64,000 nt of DNA. Origin: an uncultured Acetatifactor sp. Lineage in GTDB: Bacteria > Bacillota > Clostridia > Lachnospirales > Lachnospiraceae. This document shows, piece by piece, positions 7,446 to 17,313 of this stretch. Where the stretch lies: NCBI GenBank assembly GCA_910578185.1, contig CAJTPN010000006.1, positions 64,111-128,110 on the forward strand, read 5' to 3'. The notes below the pieces were generated by a model. The model did not search any database. It had not been told where the DNA came from and saw nothing but the letters and a program-made list of their open reading frames with translations. Position 1 is the first letter of the stretch; each line of letters begins with the position of its first letter. The position numbers were made by a program, and so were the translations under genes.

Positions 7446-8942
7446 GAAGCTTTCCTCCACCAAAAGCTTCCGCTTCCGCTCAATCATTTCATCAATTTTA
7501 TCCATATAGAGAGCCACCTCTTTCACATTCTCGCTTCTCTCGATGCGTCCGTCCGGATATACCCGTTTGGAGATGCTGCCTGCCCCCAGGGCAATTATGG
7601 TCTGTTTCTCCTCCATAATCAGCACATTGTATAGCCCCAGCTTCCCCTCTCTTGCATAACCCACATTCTCAAAATTTCCGGCCATATTTTTCTGGCGATA
7701 AAGGTAGTATGGCACAAGTCCCAGTTTCTTTGCCCCATCCGCCGCGATTCGCATCGTTTCATCCGTATTGCACATCCAGGCAATTACTTTTCCTGCCACA
7801 TCCCGTTCTTCCTGCAGCCACTGATTCAGGCGGGAAGCCCTTTTAACAGCGAGAGAGTGAACGGTAAGACTATCCGGCGCAAGCGCCATGATCCTGTCCA
7901 TGGTATATTGCACATCCTCCTGCGTCTCCCCCGGCAACCCCAGAATCAGGTCCATGTTAATATTGTCAAATCCCATCTTCCTGGCCTGCACATAAGCGTT
8001 TTCCACCTGCTCTACCGTAGCATTCCTGCCAATGATATCCAATGTCTCCTGCTTCATGGTCTGAGGATTAATGGAAATTCTTGTAACTCCCTGCCGATAC
8101 AGTACCGCCAGTTTTTCTTCCGTGATGCTATCTGCCCTGCCGGCTTCCACAGTAAATTCCTTTACATTAGAAAAGTCAAACAGCGTCCGGAGCGAGGTGA
8201 GCAGCCTGTCCAACTGCACCGCTTCCAGAGTAGTCGGCGTGCCACCGCCAATGTACACACTGTCCAACGGCCTGTCCTTGTACTGCCTGGATACATACTC
8301 CATTTCCCGAATCAGACAGTCGATATAAGCATCCACTTTTTTGCGGTATGCCGCTATGGGAAACGATGTAAACGAACAATAAAGACAGGTCGTAGGACAA
8401 AAGGGAATGCCAATGTAAAGACTATAACCCTGACTGTATCCGTCTGCATAACCGATTTCCGAAAGCAGCTCTCTTTCTCTTTTTGCAATATCAACGGACA
8501 GTCTTGCTTTCTCCTCGGTCACATAATGCTTCTCCTGGTAATACCGAAGAATCTCCTGCTCACTCTTTCCTTCTTCAAGCATGGTCAGGGCAATCTTTGT
8601 AGGACGTATCCCTGTGAGATTTCCCCAGGGAAGCTTTTTGCCTGTAATCTGACTTAACACAGAATAAAGAAATCTCTTAAAGCCATCCTTGTATCCCCCA
8701 TCCGTTTCCTTAACACGCGCAGTATCGCTTTGGCTCCAACGAAACTCTTTGCCGTCCACTTCAAGAACCGCACCATCCTCCTCCAGGCAAATACGGATCC
8801 TTATCTGCTCACGTATCTGAACATTTTTCCCATCTTTACACTCCGGTATCAACACCTTCACCTGTTCTTCCGGGTAAAATGCTTTAACCAACGCATTTAC
8901 ATCATATTCAAAATTTTCCCTGTTTAAATCAACTACGAGCAT
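7428..8942 (-). CDS. hemZ: Coproporphyrinogen dehydrogenase HemZ (radical SAM)
   Basis: 504 residues. The radical-SAM cluster motif C-x3-C-x2-C is in IPFCPTTCLYCSF (about residues 173-185), followed by SVYIGGGTPTTL and the HemN-type signature RISINPQTM. The N-terminal 160 residues form the extension specific to HemZ relatives of Firmicutes. The family oxidatively decarboxylates coproporphyrinogen III, although many Clostridia carry HemZ without a complete haem pathway and its role there is uncertain. Start supported by GGAG 8 nt upstream. In related genomes HemZ often follows apt-relA-MBL hydrolase; here the transglutaminase/DUF58/MoxR genes lie between. Confidence 0.9.
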   Translation of the reverse strand: MLVVDLNRENFEYDVNALVKAFYPEEQVKVLIPECKDGKNVQIREQIRIRICLEEDGAVLEVDGKEFRWSQSDTARVKETDGGYKDGFKRFLYSVLSQITGKKLPWGNLTGIRPTKIALTMLEEGKSEQEILRYYQEKHYVTEEKARLSVDIAKRERELLSEIGYADGYSQGYSLYIGIPFCPTTCLYCSFTSFPIAAYRKKVDAYIDCLIREMEYVSRQYKDRPLDSVYIGGGTPTTLEAVQLDRLLTSLRTLFDFSNVKEFTVEAGRADSITEEKLAVLYRQGVTRISINPQTMKQETLDIIGRNATVEQVENAYVQARKMGFDNINMDLILGLPGETQEDVQYTMDRIMALAPDSLTVHSLAVKRASRLNQWLQEERDVAGKVIAWMCNTDETMRIAADGAKKLGLVPYYLYRQKNMAGNFENVGYAREGKLGLYNVLIMEEKQTIIALGAGSISKRVYPDGRIERSENVKEVALYMDKIDEMIERKRKLLVEESFLLKSV

Positions 8943-9074
8943 TTTATTCTCCTATCAAAGTTACTGCGCAGCGGCACTCAAGCTTGAAATGCCCTCGGCG
9001 CACTGGTTATGAAAACATTAGCCGAACGATTTCAGTTCCGTACGTGTATTTCTCCAGCCTTCTACCGGATAAAC

Positions 9075-11534
9075 TTAGGACACATAGCATCCAGCTATCT
9101 TAAATAGCCATTTTTTATAAAAAGGAACTTTGGCATATGAGAAGCCCACCAGTCTGTTATGCAGCATCCATACCGTCTTAAGTTCCGCGCCCGTGGGTTC
9201 TGTCCTGCCAAAGGTATTTTTCTCCAATATGGTACAGAGGGTCTCATATTCTTTCCGTTCTACTTCCGGGCAGATGGTAAGAATATTCTGCAGCAGTTCC
9301 TCTCCGCCCACAGGCAGATACCTGGGACATCCTGCGATTTTCAGTGCCTTTCTTAAATTGCCGTACAACAATGCAATTCTCTCCCCGTTTCCCGCCCGGT
9401 GCAGCATATCCTTCCAGCGGCGCCTCCCCATCCTGAACAGACATCCCCACACGAAATATACCGAAATGAACAGTAACACCGTCCCCAGCACATAAAATAA
9501 CATCCTCTGATTTTGCTCTTCAGCTTCAGGCGTTGGCAGATCTTCTTCCCTTCCTCCAATGTTTTCCGGCCGAATCGGCTCTTTTTCCGTTTTATGATTG
9601 GGTTCCTGTTGACTTGCCGTCAACTCTTCTTTCATCTGGGATGGTTCCCTCTGTTCCGGCAATTCAGGGAGCAACGTCTCTCTTTCTTCTTCCGACTCCC
9701 ACATCTCTTCCTCATGCCAAAATCCAAGGTCCGCTAACTGTTCTCTTCTGTTATCTTCCCCAAAAGCCACCGCTCCCGGCGTCATTTCCACAGGCACCCA
9801 TCCCACACCGTTCAAATATACCTCAGCCCATGCATGAGCCTGTTTCCCCGTGACTACAGCCCTGTAGCCACCTCCGATATTTCTGTAAAAATCCGCCGGG
9901 GAAACAACATATCCTGTAGCATACCTGGCGGGAATCCCAAAATAGCGCAGGGCAAGCACCGCGGCAGAAGCAAAATGCACACAATAGCCCTCGTGACTTT
10001 CAAAGAGAAAATATTCCACAAAATCCGTCCCTGCAGGATTCTTCTCCGCACCCAGGTTATACACCGCCTGGTGTCCCAGAAAATCCATTATATCCAACAC
10101 ACACACCGTTATGTCCTCTGTCCTGATCTGCGCTTCTGACAGACATTCCGTCAGCCTGGACAGACTCTTTTCAGGATATTCCAGAAAGGTGTCATAGACA
10201 TATTTGCGATAGGCTTCCTCAAGTTGCTTCCATTGCCCTGTCAACTCCAAATTTGTACCACTTCCCGATAAGTATCGAAATTGGAAGTCATATACGTCAC
10301 TTTCCCACTCTACTGTTCCGTCCCCGTGAACCCGATGTTCTTCTGTTAAAAGCACCCCGTATGGATATACACTATAGCTTCCCCTGCCTCCCAACTCCTC
10401 AATTCGAATATGCTCCGCATCCATCTCAGGCCTCAGACGTTCCATAGCCTCATAACTGATATTTACCAAACTTCCATAATCTTTTGGCAGTTCCAGGCCA
10501 TTGGTGCGGTAATAATTCTCCAACATTTTATCCTTTTGAGCCGTCCATTCCCTTTCCCCATATACTCCGCCCACAAATCCTTTTAAATACAACGCCCCCT
10601 GCGGAATCCTGTCCACGATCACTCTGTACATTTCCGATGAATTATCACTGTAAACATTCGTGCGGTTTAATGCTCCCGTCACATCCACACCCGGTCCCAC
10701 ATCAGAAAGCGCATTCTGTATCCCGGGTATCCATTCATCATTGACTTTTCTGTAAAACTGCTCCCTAAATTGCCGTGTTTCCTCATATTGTTCATCCAGC
10801 ACAGGCAGCAGGAATCGATAGCATATCCCCATACAAACGCCGGCCAAAACAACAGTCTCTGCAACCGCCCGGCCCCCTGCAGCGGGAGCCTCCGCAAAAT
10901 CCTTCTGTACCAGCGCCGCCACAGTTCCAATGATGCACAGAACAATGGTCGTTATCTCCGGAAAGGTATTCAAGCAACAGGCCAAGGAAAACCACACTAC
11001 ATGTTCTGCCACAAGGCAAAAACCCCTGTCCCGCTTCCAGAATAAACCTTTCAGTATCTCCAGCGGAAGTAGAATAAACAATACGCTCAAGCTGCCAAAC
11101 ACCTTATCCCACTGCTGATCCCATCCGGCTTTGGCAAGGATTTCCCTTCCATCCTGCCATGGGATCTGATAGCCATAGCGCTGGTTCAAATCACCCACTG
11201 TTTCGCGGAATGCAAGAAACCCGCCGCCCTCCAGTTCCCTCCTAAACAGGACAGCCAATCCCACATACACGCCAATGCACAAAAACAGGCGAAAGCAGAT
11301 TTTTCTTTTATCCGTACCGCGCCAGATCAAAATAACCGCCGCACATAAAACGGTCAGACCTGCAAATAATATAAGGGATGACAATTCTCCGTCCTCAGCC
11401 CCGGAAAACCTGATCCCCTCTTCCGAAGAGACAATATCTAAGCGGAGCCCCAATATATCAAATAATGCCCCCAAAATGCCCATGCTGTTTAAAAGCAGAA
11501 GCAAAACCTCAAATGCCCATCCCAATTTCTTCAT
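9075..11534 (-). CDS. Transglutaminase-like membrane protein
   Basis: 819 residues from the ATG at 11534, preferred over an ATG at 11573 because GGAG lies upstream and the product then begins directly with a membrane segment (MKKLGWAFEVLLLLLNS). The N-terminal third has several membrane helices. A transglutaminase-like core follows: GYCVHFASAAVLALRYFG contains the Cys nucleophile, and KQAHAWAEVYLNGVGWVPVE the His and downstream acidic residue. An acidic, Pro/Glu-rich linker leads to one more membrane helix (about YVLGTVLLFISVYFVWGC) and a DUF4129-like C-terminal tail. The gene overlaps the end of the DUF58 gene by 26 nt. MoxR, DUF58 and transglutaminase genes form a widespread conserved cluster, thought to act in envelope protein assembly or maturation. 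Confidence 0.85.
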   Translation of the reverse strand: MKKLGWAFEVLLLLLNSMGILGALFDILGLRLDIVSSEEGIRFSGAEDGELSSLILFAGLTVLCAAVILIWRGTDKRKICFRLFLCIGVYVGLAVLFRRELEGGGFLAFRETVGDLNQRYGYQIPWQDGREILAKAGWDQQWDKVFGSLSVLFILLPLEILKGLFWKRDRGFCLVAEHVVWFSLACCLNTFPEITTIVLCIIGTVAALVQKDFAEAPAAGGRAVAETVVLAGVCMGICYRFLLPVLDEQYEETRQFREQFYRKVNDEWIPGIQNALSDVGPGVDVTGALNRTNVYSDNSSEMYRVIVDRIPQGALYLKGFVGGVYGEREWTAQKDKMLENYYRTNGLELPKDYGSLVNISYEAMERLRPEMDAEHIRIEELGGRGSYSVYPYGVLLTEEHRVHGDGTVEWESDVYDFQFRYLSGSGTNLELTGQWKQLEEAYRKYVYDTFLEYPEKSLSRLTECLSEAQIRTEDITVCVLDIMDFLGHQAVYNLGAEKNPAGTDFVEYFLFESHEGYCVHFASAAVLALRYFGIPARYATGYVVSPADFYRNIGGGYRAVVTGKQAHAWAEVYLNGVGWVPVEMTPGAVAFGEDNRREQLADLGFWHEEEMWESEEERETLLPELPEQREPSQMKEELTASQQEPNHKTEKEPIRPENIGGREEDLPTPEAEEQNQRMLFYVLGTVLLFISVYFVWGCLFRMGRRRWKDMLHRAGNGERIALLYGNLRKALKIAGCPRYLPVGGEELLQNILTICPEVERKEYETLCTILEKNTFGRTEPTGAELKTVWMLHNRLVGFSYAKVPFYKKWLFKIAGCYVS

Positions 11535-12528
11535 ATACACATTGTTCTCCGATATACAGCTTGCAGTCCTCATCCAGACGACAGCTCCCCTTTAAAAAGG
11601 GGATTTCTTCTTCCGCAAGCAGCTGTCCCATGTCTTCCCGCATTAAAATTGCATACGCCCAAGCATAAAGCGCTTCCATGCTCCGCATCTCATGCCGATA
11701 AAAGATGCCCTGCTGCTGCCATACAATTTCCGGTACCATACGCGTCGCCCCGCTCTCCCCGATCAAAAAACAAAGCAAAGAACAGGCTGTATCCAGATAC
11801 CTGTCCCATTTTAACGCCTGGTCACAAAAACCATCCGAGTAATTCAAAAAAAGCCGCATAGAACCGGTTTGCTCATACGCTCTCACCTGTAATGCTTCAG
11901 TCTTTACAGACAGCTTCCAATAAACACGATGTATACTGTCGCCGGGTTGATAATCTCTCAATGCCGTATCCCCATCCTGCTCCGCCGCAAAAAGTTTTGC
12001 CCGCAAGCCGGATTTCTCCATTTCTTTCTGTGAAACTGGCGTAATTACCGGAGTCACACACAGCCTTATGGTTTTCCCCTTCCTTACAGGCAATGAAAAC
12101 AGTCCCAGATAGTCACAGACACCGGCTCTCTTTATGGCAAATCTCGCCTCTCCGCAGTGAGCCGCCGACAATTCCAGAGAAAGCTTTTTACTCCCCCTGC
12201 CAACGCCATAAAGCCACTCCTTTTCAACTACTTCTTTTTCACCTTGTCCTCTATAACGCAAAGTCACAAATATTCGTGCTGTTGGCAGAAATCCTTTATT
12301 TCCTGCAATAACAGCAAGCTTCAAAGGTTCTCCCCGCGTCACAACAGACTGTTTTATTTCCACGTCAACCCTGCAAAGAAACGCTTTGGGCAACAGCAGC
12401 AGCAGGCTTGCAATAGGAATTACCACAACGCAGCACAACAAAAAGCGAAGTACCTGAAAGTCATATAATAACGTAAAATAAATTCCCGCCATCAAAAGCA
12501 ATAAATAGCAAACTCTCCTTGCTGTCAT
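11509..12528 (-). CDS. DUF58 domain-containing protein
   Basis: 339 residues. Two N-terminal membrane helices (LLLLMAGIYFTLLYDF and FLLCCVVVIPIASLLLLL) precede a beta-rich middle and the DUF58 signature, visible as LRDYQPGDSIHRVYWKLSVKT, with the conserved R-x-Y-x-x-G-D and the W-K that follow. DUF58 proteins have a von Willebrand factor A-like fold and are partners of MoxR ATPases. The gene lies 24 nt after moxR and overlaps the transglutaminase gene, so the three are one transcription unit. Confidence 0.88.
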   Translation of the reverse strand: MTARRVCYLLLLMAGIYFTLLYDFQVLRFLLCCVVVIPIASLLLLLPKAFLCRVDVEIKQSVVTRGEPLKLAVIAGNKGFLPTARIFVTLRYRGQGEKEVVEKEWLYGVGRGSKKLSLELSAAHCGEARFAIKRAGVCDYLGLFSLPVRKGKTIRLCVTPVITPVSQKEMEKSGLRAKLFAAEQDGDTALRDYQPGDSIHRVYWKLSVKTEALQVRAYEQTGSMRLFLNYSDGFCDQALKWDRYLDTACSLLCFLIGESGATRMVPEIVWQQQGIFYRHEMRSMEALYAWAYAILMREDMGQLLAEEEIPFLKGSCRLDEDCKLYIGEQCVYEEIGMGI

Positions 12529-12552
12529 ATCCCCTCACTTAATCAATCGGTT

Positions 12553-13515
12553 TCAAGGATGTGGTTCCCTCACATGCGCCAGTATCTCTCCAAGGATGTC
12601 TTCCGCTTTTTTCCCGTTGATCCTTGCTTTCTGATTCAGTCTGATCCGATGAATCCCCACATCATAAAAAGCTCTCTTTACATCCTTTGGCACCACATAG
12701 TCCCGTTTCTGCAAATATGCGTACGCTCTGGCCATCTTACCCAACGCCAAAGTACCGCGAGGGCTGAGTCCCAGCTCCAGCAGCCCATGTTCCCTCGTCT
12801 GTGTTGACAAGTCTACCATATATTGATAAATCCTGTCGTGGATAAAGACTTTCGCCGCTTCCTCCTGCATAAAAAGCAATTCCTCCCCGCTGACAACAGG
12901 CTTGATATGCTCCAGCGGACTGTCACTGTGGCGGCTTTTCAACATCATGACCTCATCCTCCGGATTCGGATACCCCATGCTGATACAGATCAAAAATCTG
13001 TCCATCTGCGCTTCCGGCAATCTCTGCGTGCCAAAAGAACCTACAGGATTCTGCGTTGCAAGTACAATAAAAGGACGGGGTACCTGTCTGGTAATACCGT
13101 CTACCGTCACACTTCCTTCTTCCATTACCTCCAAAAGCGCTGACTGTGTTTTGGGTGAAGTTCTGTTAATCTCATCTGCCAACAGCAAATTACACATAAC
13201 CGCCCCCGGACGGTACACAAAACTGTCGGTCTCTTTCTGATACATGGAAAATCCTGTAATATCGGAGGGCATTACATCCGGAGTAAACTGCACCCTGTTG
13301 GAGCACAGCCCCATTGCTTTAGAAAAGGCAATGGCCATCTCCGTCTTACCCACGCCGGGAACATCCTCCAAAAGCACGTTCCCGCCTGCCAGAATCGCAG
13401 CCATCACCTTCTCTATGCAATCCTTCTTGCCCACAATAACTTTTCCGACCTCTTCCATAACCCCATGGGCCTTGCGGCACATGGTTGCCATCTCCATTTC
13501 TGTTCCTGCATCCAC
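12553..13515 (-). CDS. MoxR family AAA+ ATPase
   Basis: 320 residues. Walker A is GVGKTEMA in LLEDVPGVGKTE (about residues 55-63), Walker B is LLADEINR (about 112), sensor 1 lies in LATQNP (about 152), and the arginine region ends at EAQMDRFLI. The helical lid has GLSPRGTLAL, a hallmark of MoxR proteins. MoxR ATPases act as chaperone-like motors for proteins with von Willebrand A domains, here most likely the DUF58 protein encoded next. It is the first gene of the three-gene unit; RBS AAAGGA precedes the ATG. Confidence 0.92.
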   Translation of the reverse strand: MDAGTEMEMATMCRKAHGVMEEVGKVIVGKKDCIEKVMAAILAGGNVLLEDVPGVGKTEMAIAFSKAMGLCSNRVQFTPDVMPSDITGFSMYQKETDSFVYRPGAVMCNLLLADEINRTSPKTQSALLEVMEEGSVTVDGITRQVPRPFIVLATQNPVGSFGTQRLPEAQMDRFLICISMGYPNPEDEVMMLKSRHSDSPLEHIKPVVSGEELLFMQEEAAKVFIHDRIYQYMVDLSTQTREHGLLELGLSPRGTLALGKMARAYAYLQKRDYVVPKDVKRAFYDVGIHRIRLNQKARINGKKAEDILGEILAHVREPHP

Positions 13516-13642
13516 TTTCCTTTACCTTATCCTGTTCCTGTCTAAGACAGCGATTTGGTCTATTCTCAAACCGCCGGAATTCTCCCTGTCCATTCCTCCC
13601 ATGTCTAAAGAATACGCTTTTCCCTGAGCTGGCATCGCAAAT

Positions 13643-14305
13643 TCAGACACAGAAAGGATTATGTTCTTTCTCATGTCCAATGGTAGTGCTGTCGCCATGC
13701 CCTGGATACACTCTTGTGTCCTCCGGCAGCACAAACAGCTTTTCCTTGATGGAATGCACAAGAGTACCCATACTGCCCGTAGGAAAATCTGTCCTGCCCA
13801 CCGATTCTTCAAACAGGGTATCGCCGGATACCAGAATCCCTGCTTCCGCAAAATAGTAGCAGCAGCTTCCGCCCGTATGCCCGGGCGTTGCGATCACCTT
13901 GCAGCTCATTCCTGCCAAAGTAATCTCATCGTTGTCTTTCACATAGACATCCGCGCTGGCGACGCAGGCTCTCCCTGCCTGTTTTGATATATTGAGCCGG
14001 ACATCCTTAAGCAGCTCCCGTTCCGCTTCACAGGCATATACCTTGACGGGTTCAAGCCCGTCCGTTTCCGCAGCGGCATTTGCGGCATCCCTTAGTGCCT
14101 CCAGCCCCCAGATATGATCAAAATGCCCATGTGTGAGCAGGATTCCTGCCACCCGAAATCCGTTCTTGTGCAGTGCCCCATAAATCCTGTCGCCCTTGTC
14201 CGCAGGATCCACCACAATCACTTCCTGTTCTCCGTCCCGGTACAGAAAGTAACAGTTTGTCTGACAAACACTAAGTACCATGCGTCCGATCTTAATCTCT
14301 TTCAT
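13643..14305 (-). CDS. MBL-fold metallo-hydrolase (glyoxalase II-like)
   Basis: 220 residues. Metal-binding motifs are in order: THGHFDH (about residues 59-65), ATPGHTGGS (about 139), the bridging region SGDTLFEESVGRTDFPTGS, and YPGHGDSTTIGHEKEHNPF at the C-terminus. This pattern fits the single-domain hydroxyacylglutathione-hydrolase-like (YqgX-type) proteins, which bind two zinc or iron ions and hydrolyse thioesters. The physiological substrate is not known. It follows relA by about 70 nt in the same direction; apt-relA-MBL is a conserved Clostridial order. Confidence 0.88.
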   Translation of the reverse strand: MKEIKIGRMVLSVCQTNCYFLYRDGEQEVIVVDPADKGDRIYGALHKNGFRVAGILLTHGHFDHIWGLEALRDAANAAAETDGLEPVKVYACEAERELLKDVRLNISKQAGRACVASADVYVKDNDEITLAGMSCKVIATPGHTGGSCCYYFAEAGILVSGDTLFEESVGRTDFPTGSMGTLVHSIKEKLFVLPEDTRVYPGHGDSTTIGHEKEHNPFCV

Positions 14306-14376
14306 ATATTATGCTCCCGTCTTATGTTCCACATTTCCCTTCCGGCTTCTGCCGTGTGGCTGGACCAAATCCCCGA

Positions 14377-16683
14377 TCATCCTGTTGTGCGCTCAATGTC
14401 TATCACACTTTCAATCCCCTGAAGCTTGTCAATGACCCTGTTGAGTTCCTCTCTGCTTTCCACCTCAAAGGTAAGCAGTAAAGTCGCTATGCCCTGCTTA
14501 TTTGTCCTGGAATTAATGGACTGAATACTGATATTCCTCTCTGTCAGCGCCTTGGAGACGTCAACCAGCAATCCCTTTCGATCATTGGCAAATATTTGGA
14601 TCACTGCCTCATACTTTCCCTGAGCTTCCTCCGGCTGCCATTCCGCATCTATGACACGGGCCCTTTCCAACTCCGGGAGATTCATCACATTGACACAGTC
14701 GGTCCTATGGATGGATATCCCCCTGCCTCTGGTGACAAATCCCAGGATTTCGTCGCCGGGTACAGGAGAACAGCACTTGGAAAATCTGACTGACAAATCC
14801 GCAATCCCTTTCACCGCAATACCGCTTTTTGCCCTCATTCTAGCAGGCTTTGCAGCGGCAGACATACTGGCCTCAGCGATACTCTCCAAAACCTCCTCGT
14901 TGGTCATCTCCTTCTTGTGATCCCTGTCAAAGAGCTCCTGCATCCTGTTAACAATCTGGCCTTCCTTTAATGCGCCATGCCCCACTGCCGCCAGCACAGC
15001 ATCCCAATCCCGGAACCCGTATTTGCGCATTATGGCATCCATGTATTCCTGTTTCATGAGATCGGGCAGATTCACGGATCTGGTCTTACAATAACTTGAC
15101 AACAATTCCTTACCCTTGACGATATTGTCTTCCTTCAGCTCATTTTTAAACCACTGATTGATCTTATTTTTTGCCTGAGTACTCTTGACAACATTGAGCC
15201 AATCCCGGCTTGGGCCCTTGGAATTCTGAGAGATGATAATTTCGATACGGTCACCGTTTTTGATTTCATAATCAATAGTCACCAGTTTATCGTTTACCCT
15301 GGCTCCCACCATGCGGTTGCCCACCGCAGAATGAATGCTGTATGCAAAATCAATCGTGGTTGAACCTGCCGGAAGGTTTTTCACTTCACCCTGAGGTGTA
15401 AAACAATATACATTATCGGAAAACAGATCCAGATCATTCTTCAGCAGTTTCATAAATTCTCTGTTATCCGACAAGTCCTGCTGCCATTCCAATATCTGAC
15501 GCAGCCAGGACAGCTTCTCCTCTTCCTGGGCTTCAACCTTCTTGCCATCTGAGGCTTCCTTATACTTCCAGTGAGCGGCAATTCCATATTCCGCAGCCTT
15601 ATGCATTTCAAAGGTTCTGATCTGAATCTCAAAGGGCTGTCCGGAACTGCCGATCAGCGTGGTATGCAGGGACTGATACATATTTGCCTTTGGCATGGCA
15701 ATATAATCCTTAAACCGCCCGGGAATGGGCTTATACATCTCATGGATAACCCCAAGCGCCGCATAACAGTCCCGAATACTGTCCACAATAATACGCACTG
15801 CAAACAAATCATAAATCTGATCCAGTGTTTTATCCTGGTTCTTCATTTTTTTATAGATACTGAAAAAATGCTTTACGCGGCCATCCACCTTCGCCTTGAT
15901 GCCTGCTTTTCGGATGTGATCGCTGACCTCGTCCACAATACTCTGGATATATTTTTCACGGACGCTCTTGCGCACCGCAATCTTTTCCACCAGATCATAA
16001 TACACCTCCGGCTCCAGATATTTCAGAGAAAGATCATCCAGCTCCGTCTTGATCTTGCTGATACCAAGCCTCTGGGCTATTGGGCAATAGATCTCCAGCG
16101 TTTCTTTCGCAATGCGCTGCCTGCTCTCCGGACTTTTGTATTTCAAAGTTCGCATATTGTGCAGTCTGTCCGCAAGCTTAATCAGGATCACCCGAATATC
16201 CTTGGCCATGGCAAGAAACATTTTACGCAGATTTTCCGCCTGCATTTCCAGCTTCTCATCCACCTGATCCGTCCCGCCGGAAAGAGGCAGACGTTCCAGC
16301 TTTGTGACCCCGTCCACCAAAAGCGCCACATCATCGCCAAACTCCTTCTGCAGATCCTCATCCGTCATGATGGTATCTTCCACCACATCATGAAGCAGTC
16401 CCGCTATGATCGTCTCTTTATCCAGCTCCAGGTCCGCCAAGATGATCGCCACATCCAAGGGATGAATGATGTAAGGCTCCCCAGACTTGCGGAATTGATC
16501 CTTATGCGCCTCCGCCGCCATCCTGTAAGCCTTTTCAATCATTGAAATGTCATCGCTGGGATGATATTTATGCACACGGTTGATAAGCTCCTGGTATAAA
16601 TCATTAGGATTCACGAATTCTTGGAACTTCATCATCTTACCATCATCAAAAATATCCTCTTTCTTTTCTTCTGCCATAGACAT
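14377..16683 (-). CDS. relA: Bifunctional (p)ppGpp synthetase/hydrolase (RelA/SpoT, Rsh)
   Basis: 768 residues, full length. The hydrolase HD domain is shown by LLHDVVEDT with RLADRLHNMRTL; the synthetase by KHFFSIYKKMK, DLFAVRIIV and GRFKDYIAMPKANMYQS; then a TGS domain starting FTPQGEVKNLPAGST, a zinc-finger-like region with RFSKCCSPVPGD, and a C-terminal ACT domain (NDRKGLLVDVSKALTERN). Both catalytic halves look intact, so the protein should make and degrade (p)ppGpp in response to starvation on the ribosome. GGAG precedes the ATG. It follows apt by 38 nt, as in many Firmicutes. Confidence 0.95.
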   Translation of the reverse strand: MSMAEEKKEDIFDDGKMMKFQEFVNPNDLYQELINRVHKYHPSDDISMIEKAYRMAAEAHKDQFRKSGEPYIIHPLDVAIILADLELDKETIIAGLLHDVVEDTIMTDEDLQKEFGDDVALLVDGVTKLERLPLSGGTDQVDEKLEMQAENLRKMFLAMAKDIRVILIKLADRLHNMRTLKYKSPESRQRIAKETLEIYCPIAQRLGISKIKTELDDLSLKYLEPEVYYDLVEKIAVRKSVREKYIQSIVDEVSDHIRKAGIKAKVDGRVKHFFSIYKKMKNQDKTLDQIYDLFAVRIIVDSIRDCYAALGVIHEMYKPIPGRFKDYIAMPKANMYQSLHTTLIGSSGQPFEIQIRTFEMHKAAEYGIAAHWKYKEASDGKKVEAQEEEKLSWLRQILEWQQDLSDNREFMKLLKNDLDLFSDNVYCFTPQGEVKNLPAGSTTIDFAYSIHSAVGNRMVGARVNDKLVTIDYEIKNGDRIEIIISQNSKGPSRDWLNVVKSTQAKNKINQWFKNELKEDNIVKGKELLSSYCKTRSVNLPDLMKQEYMDAIMRKYGFRDWDAVLAAVGHGALKEGQIVNRMQELFDRDHKKEMTNEEVLESIAEASMSAAAKPARMRAKSGIAVKGIADLSVRFSKCCSPVPGDEILGFVTRGRGISIHRTDCVNVMNLPELERARVIDAEWQPEEAQGKYEAVIQIFANDRKGLLVDVSKALTERNISIQSINSRTNKQGIATLLLTFEVESREELNRVIDKLQGIESVIDIERTTG

Positions 16684-16721
16684 TCACGCTCTCCTGCTGT
16701 TTTGTGATTCTTCTAACGAAT

Positions 16722-17252
16722 CTACTTCCCATCGTAGCAGATCGCCGAATCCAAACGATACCCCGCAATCTTTTCACGCCCTTTCAGACCGGCAAGTTCT
16801 ATCAGCACCACAACCCCCACAACCTTACCGCCCAGTTCTTCCACCAGTTTAATCATGGCCTCGGTGGTACCTCCTGTCGCAATTAAATCATCTACAATCA
16901 ACACCTTCTGTCCCGGCTTGATACTGTCCTTGTGCATCTCAATAGTAGCCTTACCGTATTCCAGATCATATGAGACGGAAATTGTCTCCCTGGGAAGCTT
17001 TCCTGCCTTCCGAATCAAAACAAAAGGCTTTTTATTATTATAGGCAATGGGGGTTCCAAATATAAATCCTCTTGACTCCGGCCCAGCCACCACATCATAT
17101 TCCAAATCCCGTATCTTTTCCTGCATGGTATCGACGGCAAGCTGCAGCCCGTCAGCATCCTGCAAAACACTTGTCACATCCCGGAAAATGATTCCCTCCT
17201 CGGGAAAATCAGGTATACTCACAACATATTCTTCTAATTTCTTTGCACTCAT
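16722..17252 (-). CDS. apt: Adenine phosphoribosyltransferase
   Basis: 176 residues from the ATG at 17252; an in-frame GTG four codons upstream is less likely given the family length of 170-176. The opening IPDFPEEGIIFRD and the PRPP-binding motif VLIVDDLIATGGTTEA (about residues 119-134) are diagnostic. The enzyme salvages adenine to AMP using PRPP. It heads the apt-relA-MBL block and complements the purine biosynthesis genes purA, purB and purC elsewhere in the window. Confidence 0.95.
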   Translation of the reverse strand: MSAKKLEEYVVSIPDFPEEGIIFRDVTSVLQDADGLQLAVDTMQEKIRDLEYDVVAGPESRGFIFGTPIAYNNKKPFVLIRKAGKLPRETISVSYDLEYGKATIEMHKDSIKPGQKVLIVDDLIATGGTTEAMIKLVEELGGKVVGVVVLIELAGLKGREKIAGYRLDSAICYDGK

Positions 17253-17313
17253 CTCTTCCCACACCTTTCTTATGTATCATTATATCATCCACTTCCGCCA
17301 GGGAACCCACATT

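Noticed and set aside
15571..16545. 324-codon plus-strand open frame inside relA
   Set aside because: It is antisense to the well-conserved hydrolase and synthetase domains and its translation is His/Ile/Leu-rich shadow sequence.
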